This document shows positions 24,917 through 36,172 of a stretch of 64,000 nucleotides of DNA, in pieces (the stretch's first letter is position 1; each line of letters starts with the position of its first letter). Origin of the DNA: Trachythela sp. YZ-2020 (Eukaryota > Cnidaria > Anthozoa > Malacalcyonacea > Clavulariidae); contig JADLSH010000061.1 of assembly GCA_016169945.1 (NCBI GenBank), positions 744,001 through 808,000 on the forward strand. Reading direction: 5' to 3'. A program made the translations under genes and the position numbers. The notes below the pieces were generated by a model. It made no database searches. It had not been told where the DNA came from and saw only the letters and a program-made list of their open reading frames with translations.

Positions 24917-27017
24917 AACTTCGTGCATAATTAAATAAATTAATAGCTCAAAAATATTTCCGGTCATAAATATTCATGGCGGACGCACATTCTGTTTCAT
25001 ATTCAGAAGCCAATATTTGTTGTATTTTGTGTTTCCGTGTGATTAAACTTAAACACGAAAGATATTTAATCATCGGCAAGTCTAAATTCAACATTAAAGA
25101 AGCCATTCAGCAATTGCCGTTCGAGGTATTAGATTCTTCTCCATACATTTGCCGTCAGTGTTTGGACAAACTACGAAAGAGAGAGAGCTTGATTTCTCAA
25201 GAAAAAAACATTGTAGCAGAGCTGAGCAGTCTATTTCAAAAAGGGAAACTTACAAGAGGGCAAGAAGGAACAGCGGTTGAGCCACCAGCGAAACGAGCGA
25301 GTTTGACAAACGCCGTTAGACCAACAACACCGCCGGCGCCGGAAAACACAGTCGATACTCCGACATATTTAGAGTTTTGTGCTAATTTTCCTAACTCTGC
25401 TCAACCTGTTGTACAAGCTCACTCAACTCCCGTTAAAGAACCCCGACCAGTCAAAACGTATGTGAATGTCAAAGTAGCATGGCCTTCCAAAACAGTGGAG
25501 AAAAGCTTGCATCCAGACTTAGAGTCATTGGGAAAAATGCTAGTTCGTGGCACGTTCAAGCAAATTGCAAACGCAGCGTGGAGAAGTAAACATATCCGAA
25601 AGCACCTAACTGTTTTCATGTTGCAAGAGATTGATAAAGAATGCTCGAATCTGTGTTCCAGGAAAAACCCAAGTTGTTTGCGTTCTCCATCAAAGCAGAA
25701 AATGCTTGACTTTTCGTTTGGGCGAGAGAATGAAGAGCTGGAAAAGAGGGCCCCACTATTTTATTCTGTCTTGGTAGCTGGTGGCTGCAACAATAAGAAA
25801 ACAGAGAAGTGCTCATGGATTCCTGCAGTTGGGATGGCTGCGTCTGTTCTTCTCCGAAACAGATCTCCTACATGAATGCAGTGCAGTTAATGTTGGGTAT
25901 ATTCTTATACCATTCAAACTGGGCAGTAAGTCTATTCACTTTTTATTTTGACCTACCATACTGTATACAGATTGTATGTTATAGCCAGTGGAAGGGTTTA
26001 GCAGTGCCACTGCTAGTTCAATAATTGGGGTGGCAAATATTCATATATTCATGTTCAAAGACCATGAAAACAATCAATTTCAAAAGAAATTAATAATGCA
26101 GAGCATAAAGATATGAATATTCTCCCCAAATTATCGAGCTGGTGGTGCCAATGAAGGAAAGGGAAAGCAGGGGCATTGAGATTTTACTCTTGTGACTGCA
26201 TTTTGGTAGTATTTTGACAAGGTACCATGTTGAAATGTGGCCAAGAGTACACATCCTAGTTTCTAGTAATTGTTCTGTATTTAGTATATTTTCTTTTTTA
26301 AAGCCTGTTATGTCCAGATTTGCCCCATTACGATTAGTGACTTCGCCAACACACCTTTACAAGAAATTGGAAGAATTTGGAAAGGGCTATGATAATGCAG
26401 TGAAAGAAATGGTCCAAACTGATTGCAAATGGTTTGCAGAGGTGATTAATAAGGAGCAATATTCTTCACAAGAGGAAGTTTCAACAAGTACTACTCCTAA
26501 GCCATCCCGGGATTCAAGCTTACTATTGATAATGTTGATTACCATCAAACCGTGCACTACATGACAGAAGAACATCAAAATGTTGATAAACATTATGTCA
26601 CAGTAAATGCAACAACTAATCGAGTTTCTGGAAATCATTTAAGTACAACGCCTACATTGGATGGTATTCTTAAGATGGAAAACGGAAAATGTATTCCCAA
26701 CTATATTGAACAGAAAGCTCAACGAGACAATTATATCACCCTTGTTCAAAGGATTCTGGTCGAGAATATTCGCTGTCTTGCTTTTTCCAAAGATGTTGTC
26801 CAAAAACACATCCCTCATAAGTACAGTAAAGAGATGGCAAAGTCAACAAATTCAGTAAGTATTTGTCTATCAACCTATATTAAGCTGCAAGACTCTCTCC
26901 TTGTCCAGTAAAATCATCTGGTGTTAGGCAGGGTAAAATGATAAAGTTGTGCACATTTTGGCACATTGCTACTGAATGGGTTAGTTAACTGGCCTATCTG
27001 CCCATGTGTCTAGTTAA

Positions 27018-27122
27018 CCCATTGAGTCGCATTGCACCCTGATGCACCCTACTTTAGTATTTTACTATGTCTAACGCCAGACGATTTTACTCGTCAAGGG
27101 GAGAGCCCTGGCGCTTAATGGG
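27018..27122. mobile_element. TTAA MITE in transposase intron 2
   Basis: CCCATTGAGTCGC at the left and ...CTTAATGGG at the right are flanked by TTAA (27014-27017, 27123-27126). Relatives lie at 54228-54338 and about 61895-62005, with a partial one near 54885-54948. A further rearranged copy precedes it (26905-27010). Confidence 0.75.
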
Positions 27123-27819
27123 TTAATATGTCTCTCAGTATGTAGCAAATACTGTTCAATATATTGCATTATAATGTATATGACAAAAAAGGTTATAATT
27201 GCATGTTTTAATTTTCTGACGTTTTAATTTTTAGACTTTCATGGGAGTAATATTTGAGAGTGAGAATGATGCTGATGGAATTCAGAAGATTTTGAAGGAG
27301 CTCCACCAATATGTCCCTTACGCTGGAGAAGGAGATGAACGAAAGTATTGTAGCCAAGGAATTGTTGGTGATCAACTGACAGTTGAACGAGTTGTGAATG
27401 CCCACATGACTCTTAGCAACGGCTTCACCCCTGAAGAGAGAATGGATGGTTTGCATTGTGAGATTGCCGATTGGCATGCTGGAAACAAAGCCCTGAATGT
27501 ATGTATATAATAGTGTACAAATAATATCGATGTGCATGGAATTATGATTAGTGTCCAATTATGTACTGACCAATTCGAAAATTTCAGCATGGCCTCCCTC
27601 CTCCCCTGGGCCAACCCTGGGAATTTAAACTTTTTGAAATTTGACTTATCAAATTCTCCACCCCCTATGCAACAAATGTCTTCACATGCCCCACTGTAAC
27701 AAGAAATTAAGCGTTCAAATGCCCTACCTTTGTAATATTATGAAAATTATGAAACAGTAAATACAAAAAGTACAATACCGTAAACCTCCGACTATAAGCC
27801 TCCCAAGCCTTAAAAAGCA

Positions 27820-27970
27820 AAAATGTTTTCGAATTCAGAAACATTTGATGTTTCCATATGTTTCTCACTAATGTTTCCTAGTGTTTGCCCGATCTTGGAA
27901 ACATGGCGAAACATTGGCAAGAAACAATGTTTTCGCGACATTGTTTCCTAGTTTGCCCAGGGCTTTATTA
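27820..27970. repeat. AAACATT/TGTTTCC-rich repeat
   Basis: Similar sequence occurs at 49970-50195, where a SINE splits it. It is probably a small interspersed element; its ends were not resolved. Confidence 0.4.
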
Positions 27971-29479
27971 TTAAACGACTGAAAATAACAAATTATTATA
28001 ACTGAATCTATAAAAATATTCTTTTAGGATTACTGTATTCTAATGTCTACAAATTTTTCCTAACAGGTGCTATTTTCCCATTTGTACAACCCAGTGTCCG
28101 CAGCTGATAAATGCACCATGTTTAGTGATAGAAACCTTATCAATCGTCGCTCTGTTAAGAAGGATGTAGATTCAGCGGTTAATGCCAACCGCCGTTTCTT
28201 TACCCTGGAAATCCAGTCACGTGTTGTTGCTGCTGGCATGTTTGAATTAGGAATGGAAAGCTTAGAAGAAGAGCCAGATACCTTGAACAATGTAGAAACA
28301 TGGAATAACAAAGATAAGAAAGAGTATTTGACAAAGTTATCCACTTCCATTGTTGATAAGTACATCCTTGACGAAGTAAAGCACAAGAAAATTGCTAAAG
28401 CAGTCAAACAGTTGGAAGAGAGCTTCGGGATTCAAAGGATAGAACACTTGACGGTCGGTACAAGTGTCGTTTTCCAGGTTGCAAGAAAACTTTCCAATCT
28501 GATGGAAAGTGGAGACAAAGTCACGAACAGTCTCATAGTCCACCTGTCAGTATACAAGAGCAACCTCTTCTCACTGAAATCCATGATGATATTGTTCAAG
28601 ATGACATGTATAACTATCAGAAAGCTCTCCTCGATTATGGTATGGTCATCCTAAATTTCTTTGATGCAATTTCAGAAGGTGATGGTGCTAGAATTATTAG
28701 AAATTGGAAATTTCTTTTATTGTATCTACATCATGACAAAGGTAGCTATAAGTATGCTTTGGAAGGCCTTTATCTGCTCTTCCAGATAAATGCGCTTTTG
28801 AGTCCAAAAGCTGCCTATCAACTTATTTGGAACAGATTTTCCAAACGCAAGAATAAAATGGGTGGCAACATTCCTCTAGATCTTGCCCTAGAATTTATCA
28901 ACAGAGTTTTCAAGGACGTTGTGAAAAAGCTAGGTCCCAATGCCAGCAAAAAGTCTATCGCCCGAATCTGCCATGCATTGGGGATAACAAAGCAACTCAC
29001 AGACAATTTTGATGAATCAATGTTGTTGTATAAAAGATCAGGAAGCATGTTCGCAAGTCGGAAAAGGCTGACATGGAAAAGATAATCGGTGAACTTTTAT
29101 CACAGAATGCGTTGACCATAACACCTGGTAGAAGTTATGGTTGCTTCTCAAAAGTTGAGCCAACTTTATTATCTGGCTTTAACTTGGAAAAATACTTTAG
29201 TTGGATCAATGATCATAAACAATATATGATCCTACATAGAAAGGCTAGGTAGAAAACCTTGTACTCTGGTTGCATTAACCTTTTAGCAGCACACTGATAA
29301 TTTATGTTAAATTTAATTGCAACACACCTACAGTAATCTGTATTTTACATGTGATACTGATTGATATCATCTGGAGTCTATTTACAAAAGTAACCTTTCA
29401 AGGTGCAATGCAACTCAATGCATTTATAGCTTTAAGACTCTTGCATTTTATTGGTCAAGTTAGCCTTATTGCAGCCTGA

Positions 29480-29850
29480 ATTTTTAAGGAAGGATCTCCC
29501 CCAATCTGCTGAGTATCAATCTCTATTATTGGAATAAGGCTTGACACAATTTGTGCTTAATCCATGGGCCATCCACATGTTAATGTTTATGCATTGACAG
29601 AGATAAATATGATTGACACTAAATTTGATAAAACCTTAAATATGACTTTGGCAGTTGTCATTTTGGCTTTGCTATTTTTAAGCAACCAATAGAAATATCT
29701 CATGCCTAATCAACCAATCAGACATCCCGGCCACAAGATGGTCAGGCGACCCATGGTCTAGAGGCAAATTGCAAATTGTGTCAAGCCCTCTTCTGTGGGT
29801 AATAGGGGTTGATACCCAAGTTAGATCTCTCCTAAAGTAAATGTTGCACC
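29480..29850. repeat. imperfect foldback between the convergent genes
   Basis: GGCTTGACACAATTTG (29538) has its exact complement near 29774. Flanking bases also pair, with gaps. It may be a degenerate MITE between the two genes. Confidence 0.5.
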
Positions 29851-30209
29851 TATTAATGTTAATAGTTGGCGTGAATAAAATTTGATAGTTGGGTCGCAAA
29901 TAAATATTTGACTTCACAGGACATTTGTCCGATCACAAGACAAGAATGTATAGCCATTCCAGCGACATTAACTTAAGTAAAATGCTAGAATGCCTCATAA
30001 ATTTTATTGCAAAATGCAAATTGAGTGAATTTGAAATCGGATTTTGTCACAGCAAGAGATGTATAAAGTGACATTTTTTGTATGATCGGACCAATGTCCT
30101 ATCAAACTTACTTTTGCTCGGACATTTGCCAAATTTAGACGGACATTGTCCAATGTCCTACAGTGATTTGCGGCCTTGTTCTGCCAATGAAATGTCAATA
30201 ATTATGTAC

Positions 30210-32438
30210 TTACTGTACTAAAGCTTCGAAGAAGTCACTACGGTTTTCCACTAAAGTAGTGTCTGCAGAGGTGTCTGTTTGGTTCCACTCCATAGATTGC
30301 GAATTGTCCATGTTCAGAAAACTAGAATCATCCCTGACTTCTTCCCAATCCATGTCAATGTCCAATCCCTCATCCTCAACTGCAGACAAATCCAAATCTA
30401 TGTCAATGTCATTAAAAACATGTTTAATAGCTTCTAAAATTCCTAGAGCATGATTTTTCCTCCAAATTTCCACATTCTCAATTACGTCATCAATTGTGAA
30501 TAGTTTGTGGCATGTGTTGAGGACTTGGGAGATCTGCATTCCCCCAAATTCAAGAAATACATTGCGAATGCCAACAAAGGAGGTCATAGTGTTCACCTCC
30601 ATCTCTATCAGTTGCATTTTATATGACATTAGAAGACTTTTCAGTGTTGCCTTATCTTCTGATGTCACTGATCGGATAATTGTTGGAATATCATTGTCAT
30701 CATCATCATCTTGATCACAACTTATGACTGGTATTTTTCACAATCACTGTTACCACAGTGACATGTTTGTGCACAAACATCACAACACTGATGAGGTAAG
30801 TCAAAATGAGAGCTACCTATATTGAAATCTGCAAATATCAATTGACGCAAACATTCTGATGTTTCATTAGCGAGGAGTTTCTTCATTTTAGGGGTTGAAT
30901 AACTAGCTAGCAATCCATTATAAAGGATGATGCAATTACTTGGCTTTCCATCCCGACCGGCTCGACCACTCTCTTGCACATAACATTCCATATTTTTAGA
31001 AGGCCCAAAATGTACAACACGATGAACGCTTTTACAATTAACACCCATCCCGAATGCAATTGTGGAGATTAAGATGCGTATATGCCCACTTTCATCACTA
31101 AGATTTTCAATTATATGCTTTTTCACATTATCAGGAGTTGACGCATGATACATTTCAACAACTCGATTCTTGGGTTTAGCACAGCCATGGTAAAATTTAT
31201 CTTTCAGATGTATCTCGAATAAACGATATAATAAACCGCAATGCTTTCGGGTTTGACAGTATATCAATGTTCGGTCCGCTTCCACTCCTTTCTCATTCAT
31301 TTCATTGAGGAGGCCAGCAAAAACCATCTTCAAGGGTATAATATTATCAATGTACTGGACACTGTATCGTAGGTTGTGGCGATCAGGACTTTGCTTCACA
31401 GTATGGGTTTTCTTTGGTGGTAACTTTAAACTTTCAAAAATACAATCAGTCGTTTCCTGCGTAGCGGTGGCAGTGAGGACCACAAAATTGGTGTTACTTG
31501 GAACAAGAGACATCAGCTCACCAAGATTTCCATACCACTTCCGGAACGGAATCTTTTTTATCCCTCGTTCACTATTGGACATTCCCCTACAAAGAACAAA
31601 GAATTGTATATATTCTATTTTATATCATTCACTGGCTTGCTCATTCACTATGCAATGTGCAAGTGTACTGTGCAGTAAATGCACAAATACAAACTAGGTT
31701 ATTTTCAGTTGGTTTACATGCAAACAATTTTACCAGAATATAATATAGCCTGTAAGCAGGCTACTTCAGCAACATTAGGATGTTAGGGTTTGTATAATCC
31801 AAGTGGGAATATATACATTGTAAGACCTAACTATTTCAACAGCTATTTCAAACTCATATGCAAGTCTGTTTTACAAACATATTTACATACAGTTCTTGCA
31901 TGTTTGCTAATATATTTACAACTTACCATTGACTTATACAGTGTGCTTCATCGATTGCAACACCAATAAGGTTTTCTTTAAACTGCTCAGATGCAAATAT
32001 ACCCCTCCAAACGCTGATGGAAAGAAGGCATTCAGGCGAGGAATAAACATGTGAATACTTCCCATGGATAACATCTTGGATCATCTTTACATTTTCACAG
32101 TCAGCATCAGTTAGAGAAACCGACGGCAAACCGATGCTATTTAAAAATGCGACCTGCTCAATCATCAAAGACTTTAAAGGCGAGATTACGACAATTATTC
32201 CGCTACGTTTTGTTCGACGTTTGACGTAATCATCCATAACTGGAATAGCTTGGTAAATCAATGATTTTCCAAACGCGGTTGGCAGATTGACATACACATG
32301 TTTACCAGCAAAAAAGTTCTCCAAGGCTTCTTTTTGCTCTGAATAAAGATCTTTGATGGTAAACACAGAACAAACACTTGCTAAAGCGTCATTCCAAAGA
32401 TCATTTGGAAAAGAGCGAGTGTATTTTGTCGACGCCAT
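30210..32438 (-). pseudogene. RecQ-like SF2 DNA helicase, two exons, one frame slip
   Basis: Exon 1 (32438-31927) and exon 2 (31586 onward) join in phase through GTAAGT/TTTGTAG. Helicase motifs in order: I ([10 protein letters not shown]), II (DEAHCISQW), III (LTATAT), IV (LIYCQTR), V ([10 protein letters not shown]) and VI ([10 protein letters not shown]), then a Cys-rich RecQ zinc-binding-like segment ([16 protein letters not shown]). A stop at 30722 lies beside a one-base slip; the next frame runs without stop from an acidic linker through FTIDDVIENVEIWRKNHA to 30210. The protein would be about 730 residues. RecQ enzymes unwind DNA 3' to 5' using ATP; all ATPase motifs are intact. The start is 139 bp inside the right TIR. 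The 340-bp intron holds a SINE-tail-like piece (about 31785-31840). Confidence 0.88.
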
Positions 32439-32576
32439 TTTGCTTTTAGTATAAAATATTTAATCACTGCTAAATTATAATATTTTGTATTTTGAACCAA
32501 TCACGGCATTTCTTACATAACCCAAAATATAATCAGGCTATGAACCAATCAACGAACGCTACTTATATCCTTGTAA

Positions 32577-32661
32577 GTCATACGTCACGGAACACGATTA
32601 TGCCTGCAGTTTAGCAGACTGGAATAATCCCCCCTTGGAAATTCCAGGCGGCAAGCAGGCT
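32577..32661 (-). repeat. right TIR of DUF6589 transposon
   Basis: 85 bp, an exact complement of 24832-24916. Confidence 0.93.
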
Positions 32662-32672
32662 AGAAATAGCCT

Positions 32673-33340
32673 GGCGTTGGGCCTACATAAACGCAACTGG
32701 GGTCATCCATTTAGTATGTACGCTAATAGACCTCTTGTATTAATTGACCCTTCGAAAAGAAGTTACAACTCTTTAATTACTTATACAATTATGCAAATAC
32801 GCATGAGCAGATACATGTACGCTTAGCGTACCTATTTTTCATGATTGGTAAAGACCATGTAAAGTCCGGGACTTTACATCGGGACTTTACATCGGGACTT
32901 TACATCACCTTTAAAATATCGCAAAATTAAAGACTTTCGAATTAAATTTCTTAACCCTTTCCATTCTAAGCTGTGTTTCATTGTCGGCATATCGAAATCA
33001 CAAAAATATAGCCTCGTGAAATATTTTGTCGAAAGGTCACAAATATGAGAAACTTGTCTGCGAATATGAATGTCACGAATATATTAATAAAATAGTTATA
33101 TATAGTCAGGTAACCAATGAGTTTTATTTTCCAAAGGGTTGATACTCAACAGTTATGCAACACTAATACATAGATACATTTGTTACCATCTATATACTGT
33201 ACATTATATACAGTTACTTAAACTTTAAACCTCAAACTCTTAGCGTGGCAAAGCATCATGGGCGTATGGATATATAGGTTAGGTTGTGTTGTAAACAGTA
33301 CATTATTCACACTACATTATTCACACTAATGGTATTTTGT
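32673..33340 (+). repeat. repeated unit, copy A (right part)
   Basis: 32673-32720 continues the match to 40459-40509. 32721 to about 33260 matches 41777-42600, and 33260-33340 matches 46685-46765. Three tandem GGGACTTTACATC units lie at 32871-32905 (two in copy B). Confidence 0.8.
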
Positions 33341-34048
33341 ATCATACATAGAGCCTTTTTTAAGAAATCGTTAGTGGGGGGGGGGCATCATCGAAAGGGG
33401 AAGTAACAAGTAGGTGGTGTATTACAGGTGTGGGAAGGTGAAGGGGGGGGTCTTGGGGGAAGAAAATTTTGTATTCTTGTCCCCCCGAAAATTTTTGTAT
33501 TCTTGAGTCGCTGTGGCTTGATTTCCTGCATTTTCAGAGACAATTTTTGATATATCCCATCTAAACGGAGCCAGGTTTTGTTGTGAGAATACCATAACTT
33601 TCCTCTAAACTCAGTTTTCCCCCTTTTTTGCTTATACCACAGAATAGGAAATGACCAGAAAGCTAGGCCACTCAGCATTTTATAGTTTGCTTAAATCAAT
33701 TTAAAAGTTGAGCACAACATGAATGAAAACAAATAGTTTAATTCGAATAGTTTTTTTGGGAGGGGGTCATGATTTTTTTTTGTAACTACTGAATGTCTGT
33801 TGTTTTGGGGGGGTCACCAAAAATATGCCAGGTATGGAGGGGGGGGGGGCTTGCCTAAAAAACTATTTCAAAATGCAAAACCCTCATAGCCCACAGTGTT
33901 CAAGGTAAAACCATGATCCCCAAATATGATACACTTCAGGAAATTTGCCACTTTATATACATTCTCAAAATAGTTTTAATCAACAATATCGGTATAAACT
34001 CAGTGTAAATATAACATTAAAAAACGAAAACAGTTTATGTAGAATTGC
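33341..34048. other. repeat-rich stretch downstream of the zinc-finger gene
   Basis: It carries long G runs (33372, 33836). Part matches 47160-47340 and 47410-47560, so it belongs to the duplicated unit. No gene. Confidence 0.5.
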
Positions 34049-35389
34049 TTAGTCAGCTTTCGATATGTCATGAGTAACCATGTGAGTTTCAAGTTTGCTT
34101 GGAACATCAAACTCCATGTCACAGACACCACAAATATATCCAATACCAGTTGGTTTTGTTGATTCCAATTCTTGGCATAAACCACATTGACAGTTTGTAA
34201 TATTGCCATGTTGCCTTGCTATATGTCGAACTAATTTCTTGACATTACCAAACCTTTCACTGCATTTTTTGCAAACATATTTTCCAGTGACTTCATCCTT
34301 GAAAAAATGTTCTTGTAATTCTTGTGGTTGAATGATTTCTCTACGACAAGTGCTACACAAAAAATGTATTTTTTCATGTCTTACCAAATTATTTGAGCAA
34401 GAAAATCTCTTCTTACAAACATCACATTCATAAGGTTTGTCTCCAGTGTGTGTTCTTTTGTGTCTTGTCAAAGAGCTTGATAGAGAAAATTTCTTCTTAC
34501 AAACATCACATTCATAAGGTTTGTCTCCAGTGTGTGTTCTTTTGTGTGTTGTCAAAGAGCTTGATCTAGGAAATTTCTTCTTACAAACATCACATTCATA
34601 AGGTTTGTCTCCAGTGTGTGTTCTTTTGTGTGTTGTCAAAGAGCTTGATAGAGAAAATTTCTTCTTACAAACATCACATTCATAAGCTTTGTCTCCAGTG
34701 TGCGTTCTTTTGTGTGTTACTAAATGGCTTGATAGAGAAAATTTCTTCTTACAAACATCACATTCATAAGGTTTGTCTCCAGTGTGTGTTCTTTTGTGTC
34801 TTGCTAAATGGCTTGATAGAGAAAATTTCTTCTTACAAACATCACATACATAAGGTTTGTCTCCAGTGTGTGTTCTTTTGTGTGTTACTAAATGGATTGA
34901 TTGAGAAAATTTCTTCTTGCAAACATCACATTCAAAGGGTTTGTCTCCAGTGTGTGTTCTTTTATGCTTCGCTAAATAGCTTGATAGAGAAAATTTCTTC
35001 TTACAAACATCACATTCATAAGGTTTGTCTCCAGTGTGTGTTCTTTTGTGTGCTACTAAATGGATTGATTGAGAAAATGTCTTCTTGCAAACATCACATT
35101 CATAAGGTTTGTCTCCAGTGTGTGTTCTTTTGTGTGTTACCAAATGGATTGATTGAGAAAATGTCTTCTTGCAAACATCACATTCAAAGGGTTTGTCTCC
35201 AGTGTGTGTTCTTTGATGTCTTATCAAATTGATTGACTTTGAAAATCTCTTATGGCAAACATCACATTCATAAGATTTGTGTTTTCTTTCTTCTCTTGCT
35301 AAGTCCAAGCTGCTCGATGTTGAAAACATCTCCTCACAATGATCAGTCATAAGTGATAACACGTAGTAAGGAACAAATCCTAAACACAT
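34049..35389 (-). CDS. 13-finger C2H2 zinc-finger protein, intact
   Basis: A single 446-residue frame. After a short N-terminus come eleven tandem 28-residue fingers of the form [11 protein letters not shown]...H-KRTH, joined by TGDKP linkers. A degenerate finger ([11 protein letters not shown]) and two divergent ones (YVCKKCSERF..., YICGVCDMEF...) follow. The 84-bp DNA period is almost unchanged between units, which points to recent expansion or conversion. Such arrays bind DNA base triplets in the nucleus; the bases recognised vary at the helix positions, which here are mostly Ser, His, Ile and Leu. A second start (MTDHCEEMF) 39 bases in is equally possible. A broken copy lies at 47597-48899. 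Whether it is a host gene or part of a repeat is open, since its flanks are duplicated too. Confidence 0.85.
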   Translation of the reverse strand: MCLGFVPYYVLSLMTDHCEEMFSTSSSLDLAREERKHKSYECDVCHKRFSKSINLIRHQRTHTGDKPFECDVCKKTFSQSIHLVTHKRTHTGDKPYECDVCKKTFSQSIHLVAHKRTHTGDKPYECDVCKKKFSLSSYLAKHKRTHTGDKPFECDVCKKKFSQSIHLVTHKRTHTGDKPYVCDVCKKKFSLSSHLARHKRTHTGDKPYECDVCKKKFSLSSHLVTHKRTHTGDKAYECDVCKKKFSLSSSLTTHKRTHTGDKPYECDVCKKKFPRSSSLTTHKRTHTGDKPYECDVCKKKFSLSSSLTRHKRTHTGDKPYECDVCKKRFSCSNNLVRHEKIHFLCSTCRREIIQPQELQEHFFKDEVTGKYVCKKCSERFGNVKKLVRHIARQHGNITNCQCGLCQELESTKPTGIGYICGVCDMEFDVPSKLETHMVTHDISKAD

Positions 35390-35544
35390 GAGATTGAACG
35401 TTCACCACTCAGTACTCACCAGCCAACAGTAAAATCTATGAAGCTTAAACACTAAGAAATTGAGGTAATCACTTTTATGAAACTGCAATTAGCAAGAAAA
35501 TAGAATAAAGTTTGGCAGTTTGACTGTTATAAATATTTTAAAAT

Positions 35545-35893
35545 GGCTTGCTTGTGTGAACTGTGCGCTAGAGTATAATGGAAATGATTCTGAAATCCGC
35601 TGAGATTTCGAACACGGGCGGCTAACACTGACCTATATACTAGAGTGGAATATGGAAGATGGAAAAAAATTCCTCCTATTTCGGTCGAAAAAACGGAAGA
35701 TGCAGGCTATTTGTTACGTACTAGTAACTAGAGTAAATTTTTAGTTCGTTTTTAGTTTTATAATTGTTTTGAGTTCTTTTTCAAATCTCTAAGATTAGGC
35801 GCGCCATTGTTGTTTTGCCGCCCGTGTTTTCACCACTACGCCGTGGTGAGTGACTGTGTACGGCATGTACGGCTTTGCTGTGGGAATCCAGTC
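35545..35893. other. no recognised feature
   Basis: Unique sequence just beyond the duplicated zinc-finger upstream region, which ends near 35544. No gene seen. Confidence 0.4.
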
Positions 35894-35896
35894 TAA

Positions 35897-36169
35897 AGGC
35901 TCTTTTCCACTCATCGCAAAACCAACTCGCAAGCTCGCTGCGAGTTCTTGCATGTAATTAAAATAAACTGTCGAGCATTGTGATTGGATCATTTGGATGA
36001 AAGTACTCGCAGCGAGCTTGCGAGTTGGTTTCCACTCGTCGCAAAAACCAACTCGCAAGCTCGCTGCGGTACTTTCATCCAATCACAATGCTCGACAGTT
36101 TGTTTTAATTACATGCAAGAACTCGCAGCGAGTTTGTGGGTTGGTTTTTCGACGAGTGGAAAAGAGCCT
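35897..36169. mobile_element. Harbinger-type MITE (273 bp foldback)
   Basis: AGGCTCTTTTCCACTC and its complement bound it, flanked by TAA (35894-35896, 36170-36172). The arms pair over about 130 bp with repeated CTCGCAGCGAGCTTGCGAG motifs. Its TIR is related to that of the MITE at 8546. Confidence 0.8.
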
Positions 36170-36172
36170 TAA

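Larger units (their letters stand above)
24976..29252 (+). pseudogene. DUF6589-like transposase, 4 exons, several frame breaks
   Basis: Exon 1 (24976-25925) opens with a C4 zinc-finger-like module (CCILC...ICRQC, about residues 15-60). Exon 2 runs from about 26301 to 26854 (SPTHLYKKLEEFGKGYD, then a DNVDY motif). Exon 3 is 27235-27498 (IVGDQLTVERV and DWHAGNKALN, the DUF6589 signature). Exon 4 is 28067-29252 (LFSHLY, a YKCRFPGC...H finger, TPGRSYGCF at the end). The GT-AG sites and phases between exons 2, 3 and 4 fit. Reading frame breaks occur at about 25868, 26505, 28430 and 29035, each a small indel. The DDE residues of this family are not well enough known to me to assign. The copy looks dead unless the breaks are consensus errors. 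The finger near the end of exon 4 may bind DNA. Confidence 0.8.
24832..32661. mobile_element. 7.8-kb transposon: DUF6589-like transposase plus RecQ-like helicase
   Basis: The ends are perfect 85-bp inverted repeats (24832-24916, 32577-32661) starting AGCCTGCTTGCCGCC. The flanks carry AGAAATAGCCT on both sides (24821-24831, 32662-32672), and copy B at 40448-40458 has that sequence once: the empty site. One base at each end is ambiguous, so the duplication is 11 bp (TIR AGCCTG) or 9 bp (TIR TAGCCTG). Two genes converge from the ends. Academ elements are known to carry SF2 helicases, but I recall 3-4-bp duplications for them, so placement there is doubtful. Confidence 0.9.
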
